Below are positions 36,740 through 48,130 of a stretch of 64,000 bases of DNA, one piece after another. Made by a program: the position numbers and the translations under genes. How positions within the stretch are numbered: the stretch's first letter is position 1; each line of letters opens with the position of its first letter. The DNA lies in NCBI GenBank assembly GCA_010645155.1, contig CM021323.1, forward strand, positions 10,577,960 to 10,641,959. The letters run 5' to 3'. A model generated the notes under the pieces. It saw only the letters and a list, made by a program, of their open reading frames with translations, did no database searches and was not told the origin of the DNA. The stretch is from Tigriopus japonicus. Lineage: Eukaryota > Arthropoda > Copepoda > Harpacticoida > Harpacticidae.

Positions 36740-39700
36740 CTATGCAAAGAGCCTTTTCCGACAATTTTCAGCCCCGCAACGACATTCCATCTTCATTGGA
36801 ACGCTATTTTCTTCCTCTTCTTGGTCGTCTTCTGAAGGTTCCTCATGATCAGCTTTGTGATTATCCTCGAATGCTACAAGAAAAACAATCAATTTCGGAT
36901 GGCACATTCATTAGGCTTCGTTTCTCGTGAATGTAGTAGTCTCTTACTGTAGTTTTGAGTGGATTGCTGACAATAATCAAAGGTAATCTGCTCGCCCTTG
37001 GCAATATCTCTGCGGGCAAACAGACAGATTCGGGGCAGATTGGGATCAAGACAATCGACCCACACGTTAAAGATCGACAAGTTGGGATCGCAGCTGTGGT
37101 TGATGAAGTGAGCCACGTTTCCGTAGAAGGCCGCATCCACGGTGTAAGGATTGTCTTGACCCAGGTTAAAATCCAGGTCAAACAGGTAAGTCCGTCCCTC
37201 AGCGTCTATGTAAATGTGAAAGAGTGAGTACTTCAATAGCAACTCGAATTTAGGATTGTGAGCGAAATTACTACCATATTTCTTTCCCCTTTCCTCGGCT
37301 TCTTCGCTGGTGATGACTTCGCCCACATAATCGGCCACAAACGTGCCACGTTTGATGGGTTCGAGGGTCTTCACGCCCCAGCCACACCCATTAGAAGTAC
37401 GAAAGATACATAGCTTGGTCTGCAAAGGCATACAGTATTTTAGTTTTTAAGATAATTTTAAGACCATTGACACCCCTACCAAACAAACGATAACCTCATG
37501 CAACAATCACCAAGTTTTGGTTTGACTTTTTAAACTCTTTCGATTTTAGACGTGTTTTTCATGTCAGAGATGAGTTAAAACTTTTTTTTTTAGATTAAAA
37601 ACATTGTCATATTTTTCGGAACTTATAAAAAGTTTTGAGGGAACGTGACAAAATTTAGGAAAAATTTATGGCCATTTTTTATTCCAAAAATGAAAAACTT
37701 TCTTTAAAAGAAAAACCATCAAAAATACACCTCTTATCACTTGCATTTAATTGAGATTGATAACCAAGCAAGGCCTGATCATAACCTGAATATTGGGAAA
37801 AAATTAAATCAATCGATTGTGATGACAAGTGAGAAGAATGAAAATGAAAGATTCCACGAACAAAGAGCACAATTATCATATTTACATTGCTCCTGACTGA
37901 CCTTTCGACCTTTTTGAACAACGCGGTTGGCGCACTCAGGCCCACATGAGCAGATCTTGTTGCATTCATAGATGGGCACGCCCACATCCACCCGGAGGCG
38001 TCCGTAGCGAGTGTAGGGAAACAAATGGCCGTGAGTACTCGGACAACAGGAGTCTTCTGTACTTAAACTACAGAGCGGCCCACACTCGCAGCCAATGGGC
38101 GGATCCTCGGGTATATCGATCCCTAAGCAATCAAAAAATGAGCATTGATCACTGACTACTCAAACTAAAAACTAATTGCATGACTCACCCTCGGCGGGTT
38201 TGTAACTAGTGATGTAATTCATGTGTCGCGGAGGGCCTTCCAAATCCACGTTGTTCTCCACGGTCAAAGGCCACTGATCAATAGCGTTAATCTCGCGTTG
38301 CCAATCCTTCAACCTGGCCAAACATCATTGAAAGGAATTAGAAACGAGATTCCAAATGCCTCCCACCCTTCAATCCCACAAGAATTGATCACTCACGCAC
38401 CTTTTGAGCTGATCTTGTCGTTTGTCCTTGAGATGACGCAACATGAGTTGATGTCGAACCTCTTCCAATCGTTCGGGCGAAAGCGGCTTTTTGGGTCCGG
38501 CTCGACTGATCTGATCGAGAGTTCGGTTGAGTCGGGACTCGGGCCATTCATCCGATCGATGAGGACTTTGCTGCTGAATCTGAATGAAGAAGTTGTTCAA
38601 CTCGGATAAGGGCGGAGGCGAAAAAATGGAATCCACCACTTCCGAACGCTTCTGGAAGCTCGTTCGTGGATCGGGAGGAACTTGGAGCTGGCGTTTGCTG
38701 AAAATTGGAAACAGTGTAGATTTAGAGCCTGGTGTCTATATATTATACCTGGTGATTAATTACCGGCTGGGCGTGGCTTTTTCCCGCTCGGAAACGCGTT
38801 CCAGATAGAAATCTCGCAATAAGTTCTTGACGTCTTCCAAATGAGCTAAGGGTTCCCACGTGGTATCCTCTTTGCGGTCATAGCCCAGCCATTTGACCAG
38901 ATATAATCCGCGATTCTGCAAGTTCAAGATATATGACTATTTCCTCATCGCATCCCTTGTCATGCGTTTAAAAAGTAAAGAAAATACTCGTATATTTTGT
39001 TCGGTTCAAGATGAGCACCCTAAAGCATTTTTATGATATGGATGGCTTTTTGGAAATTTTTCGTCCAAAAGTCCACATCATTTCATAATTTCTTGAGCTG
39101 GATTCGAGTTAAATTTTTAACACATTTTGGAATTTTTTGAACCCACAAACCCATGGCTCCAGCGAGGACAACTTTTTATCATTGTCCGAAACCTAGGTAC
39201 GGAAAAATTAAGACACCTACAGGCAGGATATTAACTCAAATTAACAAACGGTGAGTTAATAGTTGGCATAGTCTAATTTTGACCCCCTTCATTCCAAATT
39301 ATTCATTTTTTGCTTTGAATTTCATCCTGAATCACCTCGAATGAATTCACTGATCCTTCCATACTTTACTCTAGCTCAGGACCACAACCCGTCCGAACTC
39401 ATTAGGGTTAGGGGGGTCGTTTTATAGCCAACTTACCGTGGCTCGACACCAACTATAATCGAGGATGCGTTCGACTTCGTACTCTTGGCTTTCGTCCCCT
39501 TCGGTGGCCTCGATACTCGTCTCACCCTCCTCCGAACTCGATGCGGCATCACGGTCCAAAGGCGTCCACCCACCAACCGTCGTCGTCTCCCCGTCGTTCT
39601 CGGTGGCACTCGAACCGCTCGTTGACGACGCATCGGCCGAATCGCCACCGCTAGCCGCGTCGCCCTGGACCGCGAGACCCGCCAAAGGCCGCAACGGCAC

Positions 39701-40066
39701 CGAACACGGCCAAACCAGCCGCTCGTTTACGCCCGACACGCTCCGCTGGCGCGTCCTCGTCACCGCCGTCGTCGTCGGCGGTTCAACCTTCGTCGGGGAT
39801 TTCACGGCGATTGGCTGATCATCGCCCGAACATTGAGTCTGACTGGACGGACGCAACACGCCCGAAGAGGAGACGGAGAACGAGGTGCGAGGGCGTTTGG
39901 CGGCGTGCGGCGAGTCAAGGGCCGAAGCGGGCGGCCGTTTTCCGCCCACGGCAGGGACGGCGACGGGAGGAGGTTGATTCTCGGCATTGGCCGTATTGGG
40001 CGGAGGAGGGGCGCGCGCTTGTTGGCGGCGAAAGTAGTGCGTGATGGCGCCACGCCCTTCGTTCAT
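36740..40066 (-). CDS. SUV39H1: Histone H3K9 methyltransferase, SUV39H / Su(var)3-9 type
   Basis: Exons, 5' to 3': 40066-39437, 38915-38764, 38697-38401, 38313-38189, 38122-37902, 37419-37275, 37205-36948, 36873-36740; 653 aa. Residues 1-190 are Pro/Ser/Ala-rich and probably disordered. The chromodomain spans about 195-250 ([12 protein letters not shown]...[10 protein letters not shown]...DTTWEP). The pre-SET domain (about 402-475) has the nine-Cys zinc pattern ([20 protein letters not shown]). The SET domain (about 476-609) has [22 protein letters not shown] and FDY; the post-SET is CRCGAENC. Family knowledge: the enzyme trimethylates histone H3 Lys9 and builds HP1-bound heterochromatin in the nucleus. 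Start: the first ATG in the frame (40066). A 69-nt intron inside the SET domain is a multiple of three and open, so retained-intron transcripts would stay in frame; splicing restores the normal family sequence. Its stop lies 89 bp from the ABTB1 stop. Confidence 0.95.
37206..37274 (-). other. 69-nt in-frame mini-intron (exitron candidate) in SET domain
   Basis: The sequence runs from GTAGTAATTT to ACATTTACATAG on the minus strand. It has no stop codon, so retention would add 23 residues between KKY and [11 protein letters not shown]. The family has no insertion here, so it is normally spliced out. Confidence 0.8.
38916..39436 (-). other. Intron 1 of SUV39H
   Basis: It splits the chromodomain between ...YSWCRAT and NRGLYLVKW.... 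The donor is GTAAGT and the acceptor is TTGAACTTGCAG. No feature was seen inside. Confidence 0.85.
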
Positions 40067-40492
40067 GACGGCCAGGAGGGCGGCGAGGAAGCGAATGATG
40101 ACGACGAAGAAGGAGGAGGAAAGGAGGAAAGGAGGGACCTGGAATAATACAGAAGAGTTTGGAGCCCGCCAAGTTTGGACGTCCAATGCTAGGGGTAGGT
40201 CGGCACAATCCGGAGCGAGCAATCAAGGGATCGACTCAGATTCGAAATCGGGTTGGATGAGGGGCTCTGACGCGAGAGAAGGATGAATGGTTTGAAAATG
40301 GGGGGTGTGGGCGGTGGATTTTTTGACTGGGGGCGCGAAATAGAGCGTGATTTTTTGTCGTGAATCTTTGATCCTTGTTTGGGGATCCATCCCTAGTTCG
40401 CTCATGCCATAGAAATAGATAGATCTTCTTTAGATAGATCCGTCAAGAGAGAAGAACTGGATGGAGTTTTTTTTTGCTTTTGGAGGTGTTGG

Positions 40493-40543
40493 TAGCGGAT
40501 TCTTTAATGCTGCCACCGGGCATGAAATTCCGTGTATAAGGCA
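40493..40543 (-). mobile_element. Degenerate SINE/LINE 3' tail
   Basis: GTAGCGGATTCTTTAATGC... aligns with the tail blocks at 208-250 and 55893-55938, with several substitutions in the hairpin. A T-rich run just before it (40466-40476) would be the A-rich end on the minus strand. Only the tail is visible. Confidence 0.5.
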
Positions 40544-41563
40544 TTACTTTAATGCATATATTCAACTTTGCACGTTCTTTAGTCAGCTTGTTATTGTGAA
40601 TGGCTTAGTGAGTCCAAAGTCACCGCACAAATTCAGCTTGAGAATTTTGAGGCGGAATACTAGGAATGGCCATGAGGTCAGACTTCAGTACCGGTATTTA
40701 GCCTTAAGCTCGATTCAACTTGGATCATTTTCCCTTTAAACTTTCCCTAAAACCCGAAGACTTTGACCTTTTGGCTATACAACAAAATTTTAATCTAGAC
40801 CACATAGAATCTATACGTTTCTATGTATAGATTTCGGTAATGGTGACGATTTGAGGTCCGGACGAAAGAACAACATAGCGGCGTTTCCAGACAGTTTTAA
40901 ACTGTAAAATGGCAAATGCCATGGAAAGCACTTCTCATTTAAAACATGTTCCGCTTTCAAAACGGAAAGAAAAACATCCTTAGCAATTGCCCTAACAAAA
41001 ATTCTTGGAGACCGGATTCCAGATTATTAATGAATATTTTCAATCTCACATTAATTCTTTAGAGTTAATTTCAAAAAATATGAATTGCTTTAAATCATTA
41101 CTTTTGGCTTCCAAATTTGTCAGTCAAATGCCAATCATGGCGTAACGAAATTTGTTTCTGTCCAAACTAGTGATGGGACGAGACGGCAATTCCAATAATA
41201 AAATTTGTAATGGTAAACAGAACTTAACAGAAGGGATCTTTTGAATTGCAGGTGCAAGTAATAGCTTGTTTACAATATCTTAAACTTTTTAGAACTTCTA
41301 GTGGGACTGTTATTTCAAGGTATTCATCTTTTAGATACAGTGTTTTCGATAATTCTATCCTTTTTCTCTGAACCTGTTTTTTAGAGAGACACGCTTTGGA
41401 CTGATTTTACTCTCCATTTAACCGAGCTCGACTCCATCTGAATAACAATTGGCCACGTTAGACATCTTCCTTCGACAGATATTTGGCGCTCTGCTTTTAA
41501 GGTGAAAGCTAGTAAGAATTTGGGCTCTAAAAGCCAAAAGCTTTACTAAACAAATAATTTGTT

Positions 41564-42693
41564 TAATGGGACGAAAAAGTGAAATTGCGCGACCGCTGTT
41601 TTTCCCGTTGCGAAGGGCCTACTTCACCGTTTTAAGGGACTTCCATTGTAGTAATGCCTTTTTAGAAATGTAATTAAATGATTTTATTGACAGTCCATTC
41701 CGAAAGCGACGTGGAGTTCTGTTAGGGGAGACATTCATCTACATGACAAAACAAGCTTTGTCTAGATTGATTTGCAAATTGTGGAGAATTCAGCTTGCAA
41801 AATATGATTTATCTTTTTTCCATGTTGTCTTGGTGCTTTCTGGCTGGATTACTACCATGAAACAGGCAGCAGCGCAGAAGTCATCTTTCTGGATGCAGCT
41901 TTGGTTTGATTTCGTCCTCTCCTGTTCTTTTCAAGTCGAACATGGTCAACTCTCTCCCTTTTTAGGTGGCTCGAGGTTTGTCTCCGTACAGAGGTGTTGT
42001 AGTCAAGTTCAGGCTCAATGAAGGGAAAGCCAGCATTTAGAGCTACCTCCTTGCCTGCACACTTGACTAGCATTCTCTTTGAGTCTCTGGCTGCTGCGTT
42101 CTCACAATTCCCCTTCCACCTGAAACTCATGGAGCTGATTAACTGATTAACCAACCGTTATCTACGTCGTTTCACACCGTTCGGGGAAGTAGGAAAACAA
42201 AGGGGAGAAGGCCAACTCTGCCTCTGTTGGTGTACCCTTTCCTTGCCAGCAGACATAGTCTAGGCAACTGGTGAGCACTCCAGTGGAGCGCCCTTCTAAC
42301 TGAGTGGAATGAGGGACAGGCACTTATAAATCACAGCAAGAAAAAGCGACCAGGGTCAAGTGGTGGCTTGCCAACTAAGGCGACTCCTAGCCTCATCTGT
42401 CTTTGTTTGTACCTACCACTTAGATTCTGACAGTAAAGAAATAAGGTTAATCATATTTTGCCTGCTAAATTCTCAACAATATGCAAATCAATCTGGACAA
42501 AGCTTGTTTTGTCATGCAGATGGATGTCTCCCCTAACAGAACTCCACGTCACCTTGGGAATGGACTGTCGATAAAATCATGTAATTGCATTTCTAAAAAG
42601 GCATTACTACAATAGAAGTCTCTTAAAACGGCGAAGTAGGCCCTTCGCAACGGGAAAAACAGCGGTCGCGCAATTTCACTTTTTCGTCCCATT
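41564..42693. mobile_element. 1.13 kb MITE with ~245 bp terminal inverted repeats
   Basis: The left arm (about 41564-41810), starting AATGGGACGAAAAAGTG, is matched inverted by about 42449-42693. Shared blocks include GAAATTGCGCGACCGCTG, AGGCCTACTTC, ATGCCTTTTTAGAAATG, GGAGTTCTGTTAGGGGAGAC and ACAAAACAAGCTTTGTC. The roughly 640 bp centre has no transposase-like protein. No target-site duplication was found, so the superfamily is unknown. It is clearly non-autonomous. Confidence 0.85.
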
Positions 42694-43385
42694 GAAGGCT
42701 TCCAATTTCTCCATTTGTTTTCAAATTACTTTGCAATACTTCTCAACATAAATTCACCTTGCCATTGCCCATAAATGCAACATTTTTCGAAAATCTGACC
42801 CTTGAAAACTGAGATTTTTTTGGCAAGCCCACACTGGTAACGGCAGTTAGAGACAGCAGAAGTTCTATAAAATGATACGGTAATCACTCCCAAATCAACC
42901 ACTATTTTGCCAAACCAATCAATCTCTTCCTCCACAAGACTTGGACAATGAAGTGACAAACATCTTAAAATCATGAAACACATTGCAAATAAGAAATGAT
43001 CCAATACATTTGTATGGGACAAGTTAAACATTTGAATTGCCAGGATAAAGAGGTCAAGTGAATTGGCAAAGCAAAAGGTTATTAATGGGGAAAAGTGGCA
43101 TGCCTGCGATTGGTAAACCTTTCAATGCATGTGACAAGTGTGGCTGAGTAATGACGAGATGGCTTTTTCATGCCATTGCTGGATGTTATTTGTGTGGTTT
43201 TTTATCTTAAATATGTCCAAATACACAAATCAAGTTTTATTCTCAAACAAGAGTCTAAAAAAAATTATTTTGTCTTCTTAATTATTTATTTATTCAACCA
43301 AGGAATATAAGATAGCACTGGGGCAGTTTTAAGACACCTTTAGGACCTTGTTTAGAGGCCCATATCAGCAAAAAAGCTTGATTCG

Positions 43386-43560
43386 ATTCTGATTCCATTC
43401 AAACACAAGATCGTGTTGTGACTTAGCATCAACAGCTAAGAGATTGAAAATCAGCATCAAGCCACGTCCCTATTCCATTCTGATTCCATTCCAATACAAG
43501 ATCGTGTTGTGACTCAGCATCAACAGCTAAAAGATTGAAAATCAGCATCAAGCCACATCA
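43386..43560 (+). repeat. Two-copy tandem repeat, 91 bp period
   Basis: ATTCTGATTCCATTC...AAGATCGTGTTGTGACT(T/C)AGCATC...ATCAGCATCAAGCCAC occurs at 43386 and again at 43477 with few differences. Confidence 0.85.
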
Positions 43561-44783
43561 CTACTTTTGGTACCGTCTCAAGCTACTTGATTCCAGGTTG
43601 GCTAAAGTCCCAACACTACTCTCTATACTCCTCTAAGAACACAACTAGGCGGAATTCAGGGATCCCGCAAAAAATGAATATGGCCTCTTACCCGACAAAA
43701 CTCTTCTCAACCTACAGCAGCCAAGTCCATCCCACTTGAGCGTTAAAGAAATATCTTTGGACTTTAGATAGCCCTCAATGGCAACCAAAACCATTGTAAT
43801 CGACCCGTCTTCTCATCAAAGAAAGATCTCTTCAACGCATTTGCCTATGACCCGCCAAAATAAGCCAACCCGCCCGCTGGTGTGTTTTACTGATGGGAAA
43901 CAAACAAATATAACAAATAACAAACAAAGACAAACAAGCGACAGCATACCAAACAAATATAAATCACAAATAAAAAACAAACAAATTGGAAAGAGAAGTC
44001 AACAGCTGTTGTTTGTTTTGTTCGCCCGGAAAAATAGGGTTGCTAAAAATTACACCGCTCTCATGTTGAGAAAGGTCAAAAGAAAATAGAGGTCTTGATA
44101 ACTTTCAATTGTCAAAACTAAGTGTTCTAGTTGTATGCAATATATCCCTTGGACCAATTAATGCTTTCAATTTTATCAGTTATTGTGAAAAAATATTCAT
44201 TATACAATTGCTTTTACAAATCACAACAAATCATGACGGTAACACTGTTTTTATTTGGAAAGATACAAATTTACCCCCAAACAAACAAAGATTTAAAAAA
44301 CCCAAACAAATATGCAAACAAACAAATAAACGGCCAATTTGTTCGCATCAGTAGTGTGTATGTCCGCGGTCAGCTGATGGCCGTCGCTCTCTCTCACCGT
44401 TTCTGTTTTGCGCACAGATCATATATTGACTAGATGTCGCATTGGCCCGTCCGTCGGCGAGAGAAAAGTGACACCATGTGGCCCAGCTGCGCTAGCTTCA
44501 AAATCTCAGGGTGACCGCGTGCTCAGAAGTAACGACGCTAACTTGCGTCAAGAACAAAGTACGTACGGTACGTTGAGTTTGTTCAGGATTTAGCCACGCT
44601 AGCAAAATTTTGAAAAGTTCGAAATTCCCACCATTTTAGGGTGTAGTGTTAGGTACCAGCTGATAAGGCAAAGTTGTCCACCTTTTTGTCGCACGAAGCG
44701 AGGTCTAGTCATTATATGGTCTGTGGTTTTGCGACTCCCCCAGCGTAGTTCACTCAGTTCACTCACTAGATCGAGTGTATGTA

Positions 44784-44809
44784 GGAGAGAGAGAAAGAGA
44801 GAGAGAGAT
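44784..44809 (+). repeat. (GA)n tract in the COX6A 5' region
   Basis: GAGAGAGAGAAAGAGAGAGA lies 24-50 bp upstream of the start codon, so probably within the promoter or 5' UTR. GA repeats at arthropod promoters can bind GAGA-type factors (family knowledge); no direct evidence of that here. Confidence 0.6.
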
Positions 44810-44832
44810 CATCAGCAGTCATTAGATTCAAG

Positions 44833-45964
44833 ATGGCTCTCGTTTCGTTAAGAAGTCTCGCTTTGGGCTCGCTCCAACGGAGTTTCAACACTACGGCTGT
44901 CAGGGCCCGTGGACCCGGAGCCACTCACGGCGGTAAGCGGAAGCCCAGTCACGGATTCTTAAGCGGACTCGGTTCGATTATCCTTGATTCATTGATTGGT
45001 TTCTCTCCGTTTCCGTTTTTCTGAACTAGATGAGGGTTGGATCCGTTGGCGCAAAATCACGATCCTGGTGGGCGTGCCCGCCATCATTTTGGGCCACGTG
45101 AACGCCTTTTGGCCCACCGAGGAGGACAAGGCTCATCGGCCGGAATTCGTGGCCTACGAGTACTTGCGCATCCGCAAGAAGGTCAGTTCTAATCAAGCCA
45201 TTTTCAATAAAGGACAACCCATTGCGATCATTGATCACTAACCAGACACATCCGTTGTGATTTCGTTTCGTACCCAAAACGAGTATTTTTAAATTTATAA
45301 AAGAAAGAAAGAAGAAAACCCCTTCGTAAATAAAAGGTTTAACGAGGTCGATTAACTTGAAATGATGGATCGAAAAAGAGAGAACCTGATTGTTCACCCT
45401 TAAATATAGATGGTCCATGAGGCTGAGAAAATGGAAAATCCCATCTTTCGTTTCTCAAAATAAGGTAAAAGTTCCATTGAAACTGCGATGGTCCTCTTAA
45501 ACTTCATTTTTGCAGCGCCTGTCGACTTTCGATTCGTCACTCTTGTTGTATTGTTAGAGCTCACAATAAAAGTCTTTCGGTGATTCACTCCCTTCAATAT
45601 ATTTGAAAATACATTTATGGAACCCTTTTTAATTTTCTTCAACATACCATAAACATACATAGAGGGTAGAAACCCATCAAGATTCCAGTTCTTACAAGTT
45701 GCTAAGTATAAGAAATTCGAAATGGCACGTAGTTCATGGCATAAGCCATCCCATTGTGAATTTAAAAGCCAAAAAAGATTTTTGAGCATCGTCATGACCC
45801 GCAAATTACCAACAAACATCAGGTTGCATTGATTAAGCTGAGCGTATACAATTAACTTTGATAACATTTTCTAGGCCTTCCCCTGGGGCGATGGCACCAA
45901 ATCCTTGATCCACAACCCCCACACCAACGCCCTCCCCGACGGATACGAGGAAGACGGTCACTAA
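44833..45964 (+). CDS. COX6A: Cytochrome c oxidase subunit 6A, mitochondrial
   Basis: Exons: 44833-44932, 45030-45181, 45875-45964; 113 aa. The protein starts with a basic, Ser/Arg-rich targeting presequence (MALVSLRSLALGSLQRSF). One membrane helix follows (ITILVGVPAIILGHVNAFW), then the family signature HRPEFVAYEYLRIRKK and the C-terminal AFPWGDGTKSLIHNPHTN. Family knowledge: COX6A is a nuclear-encoded subunit of respiratory complex IV in the inner mitochondrial membrane, where it supports dimer stability and adenylate regulation. Length and motifs match the family throughout. AATAAA at 46107-46112 is a likely polyadenylation signal. It is tail-to-tail with renalase, 175 bp between stops. 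Confidence 0.97.
45182..45874 (+). other. Intron 2 of COX6A
   Basis: GTCAGT donor and TTTTCTAG acceptor. The interior is AT-rich with no other gene. Confidence 0.85.
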
Positions 45965-46106
45965 ACCCAGTCTAGACGATCGAAACTATTCATTAGTCGC
46001 GAAATCAAACTCCTCGCCGTAAGAGGGGTTCAGTCTTCAGCTACTACGATTCCCATCTTACTCTCATTTATGTTCGAAAAAACCTGTAGAGCCGTGTCTC
46101 GTTGAC

Positions 46107-46144
46107 AATAAAACGCCCGAGATCGGCAGATTTGCCCGTTTATT
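46107..46144. terminator. Facing polyadenylation signals of COX6A and renalase
   Basis: AATAAA occurs on the + strand at 46107-46112 (COX6A). It also occurs on the minus strand at 46139-46144, where it overlaps the renalase stop codon (46142-46140). The two transcripts would therefore end within tens of bases of each other and may overlap. Confidence 0.6.
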
Positions 46145-47394
46145 CTTTTAAACTAGCCAACACTTGAGCCGCCACGGCTTTGGCCGACTTCAAACATCCG
46201 TCGAAATTCGAGTGCGTCAATCCGTCTCCGCCCACAATGAGTAAGGGTTCACGTTCCAGAATGGCAAAACCGGGTGTGCCCGCCAAAGGACGCGAGACTT
46301 GCGAGTATCGCCATTTTTGGCACTTGACATGTTTGGGCTCGGGTAGATCCGGAAATCGAGCTCGCACGCACTCCACCAATTGAGCTTGTAAAGCTTGAGG
46401 CGTGCTCTCGATATGTTCCACACCAAATGGCACGGACGTGTGGAACACCAGCGACGTGGGCGATTGCGGGCCCAAGCCTCGTTTCTTATTATCCACGCTG
46501 ACAAAGCGAAGCACCGGGTCATCCTCGATGTATTGAGCGTCAAAGTTGAGCTTCAAATCTACGGGTTCGTCATAGAAGTAGCCGAGGGCGTAACGGGCGC
46601 TGTACTGGACGTCCTGTAAGAGTTGGGTTAATCCCGTGTGTTGGTCCTTGAGGATATCCTGAATGGAACCGCCCATGGATAAAACCTGGGGTACGGGCAT
46701 GGTCAAGACGACCACGTCAAACTGGTCGCTGACGCCGTTCTACGTGAGAAAATTTACTATATCCATCGGATCAGAGTGAAATTATGAGCTTGTAGGCCAA
46801 ACCTGCGTCTTAACGGTCCATTGGGCTTGATGTCGGGTCACTTCGGACACGTGGTGACCGAATCCCACTTCACATTTGGCCTTAGCGAAGTAATGTTTGA
46901 CCAGACTAGAACAGCCTCGGGGTGTGACATAGTGCTTCTGAGCCTGATCTAAGGCCTTCATCCCCAAAACCTGGGCCTCGAGCGGAGCCAAAAGACCCGC
47001 GGCCAAGAGCTCCTCATAATCCGACCTGTGAATCACGGACAATCTCTAGATTTATACTTTTCGCCACTTGGGCTGGAAGTGTACGTCGATTACTTGTGTT
47101 CCGCGACGTAGGTGGGATTGGCCGTGATGTACTGGGCGCCCAAATCGAGCGTGCACTCGGGATTGCCGGGACTGCGGGCGGTGGACATGCGCCCGCCCGC
47201 ACCGCGAGCCTTGTCCCAAACCGTGACTTGATGCGACGCACTCCCACCATGCTGAGTGAGGAGGGAGGCCGTGACCGCACTCGTCAGACCGCCGCCAACC
47301 ACTATACATAACAACGAGAGAGAGAGAGAGAGGAATGGAGACGAAATCATTCAATGCCCATTATTCATTCATTATTACCCAGGATCTTCTTCAT
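46140..47394 (-). CDS. RNLS: Renalase-like FAD-dependent oxidase
   Basis: Exons, 5' to 3': 47394-47379, 47301-47094, 47025-46803, 46739-46140; 348 aa (human renalase is about 342). Seen: an N-terminal dinucleotide-binding motif split across exons (MKKIL|VVGGGLTSAV), then VWDKARGAGGRM, LDLGAQYITANP, VVVLTMPVPQ, RFVSVDNKKR, CQKWRYSQV and the C-terminal FAD motif GGDGLTHSNFDGC. Family knowledge: renalases are flavoproteins that oxidise isomeric forms of beta-NAD(P)H; the earlier catecholamine-oxidase role is disputed. Phases agree at all three junctions. Odd: the first coding exon is only 16 nt, and the exon-3 donor is weak (GTTTGG). An in-frame ATG further upstream exists, so a slightly longer N-terminus is possible. 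Confidence 0.93.
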
Positions 47395-47648
47395 GACGTG
47401 TCTTCCGAATTGATTGGCTGCCACTGACATTGAGGGGGTCTTATCTCTGTGGATGTTCTCGGAACAATTTGAGCCGGCGAAAGAACGAAGCCTTGGGAAG
47501 AAACCTGCCGCCACTTGTGACTTGAGACTAAAGTCCTTCGAATGACGTACTGTACTATGGTGGTTTAGATATGGGGAACTCGTTCGTTCGAAAGTATGCG
47601 GCCATACGTAGGAAAACAAGTACACTTCTCCTTTTGCTCGCTTTAGAC

Positions 47649-48130
47649 CAGGGTTCGGCAACCGGTGGGCCCCGCCCCACATGTAGGCCCAAAGGTGTTC
47701 ATTGGTGGGCCCAAGCGCTTTGGGAAAGGTCCAAGATAGTGGGCCCGTGAGCCATCCATAATACTGTGCTCGTGGGCCCAAAGCTCTATGATCGTTGAAC
47801 CCCACAAAATGCTAGCGTAAACCCTTCGCCGCCAGCGCCGTCGTTTCATTAAAATGTCACAAGTTTTGGATGGATAGTGTCACTGTAGAAAAAGATTGCC
47901 ATTTCTTTAAAATTTTGGGGAAAAAATTCCGATGCAGCCACTCTCCCTAAGTAAGACCTTAGCCTTTATGAATAAAACCACAAGAGGTGTTGGTGGCGGA
48001 GGGTGTTCCCTGACAGTTTCAAACCGTCACAAACTGTAGACCCTAGACCTACCGACGTCGGTTTGGTGAGCCCTTCACAACGCGGAGTAGAATTGGTGGG
48101 TCCCAACCTAAAAGCGGTTGCCGACCCCTG
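47649..48130. mobile_element. hAT-like MITE with near-perfect 8 bp TSD
   Basis: The ends are CAGGGTTCGGCAACCGG (47649) and CGGTTGCCGACCCCTG (to 48130), inverted copies of a typical hAT terminus. The flanking 8-mers CTTTAGAC (47641-47648) and CTTGAGAC (48131-48138) match at 7 of 8 positions. GGGCCCA blocks near the left end are shared with 30558 and 57467. It is 482 bp, has no transposase, and sits about 255 bp upstream of the renalase start codon. Confidence 0.88.

Larger units (their letters stand above)
40067..44832. other. Intergenic region between SUV39H and COX6A
   Basis: It contains a SINE/LINE tail fragment (40493), a long-TIR MITE (41564-42693), a tandem duplication (43386-43560) and A/C-rich AAACAAA-type tracts (43895-44000 and 44272-44335). 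The SUV39H 5' UTR and the COX6A promoter lie at its ends. A short palindrome around 40807-40833 (AATCTATAC...GTATAGATT) was also noted. No gene was recognised. Confidence 0.65.

Noticed and set aside
39811..40226. Several overlapping frames in the GC-rich SUV39H first exon, both strands
   Set aside because: Shadows of the Pro/Ser/Ala-rich coding frame. The frame upstream of 40066 has no ATG, so its hydrophobic stretch was treated as 5' UTR.
45026..45418. 130-codon minus frame over COX6A exon 2
   Set aside because: Antisense shadow of a clear COX6A exon.
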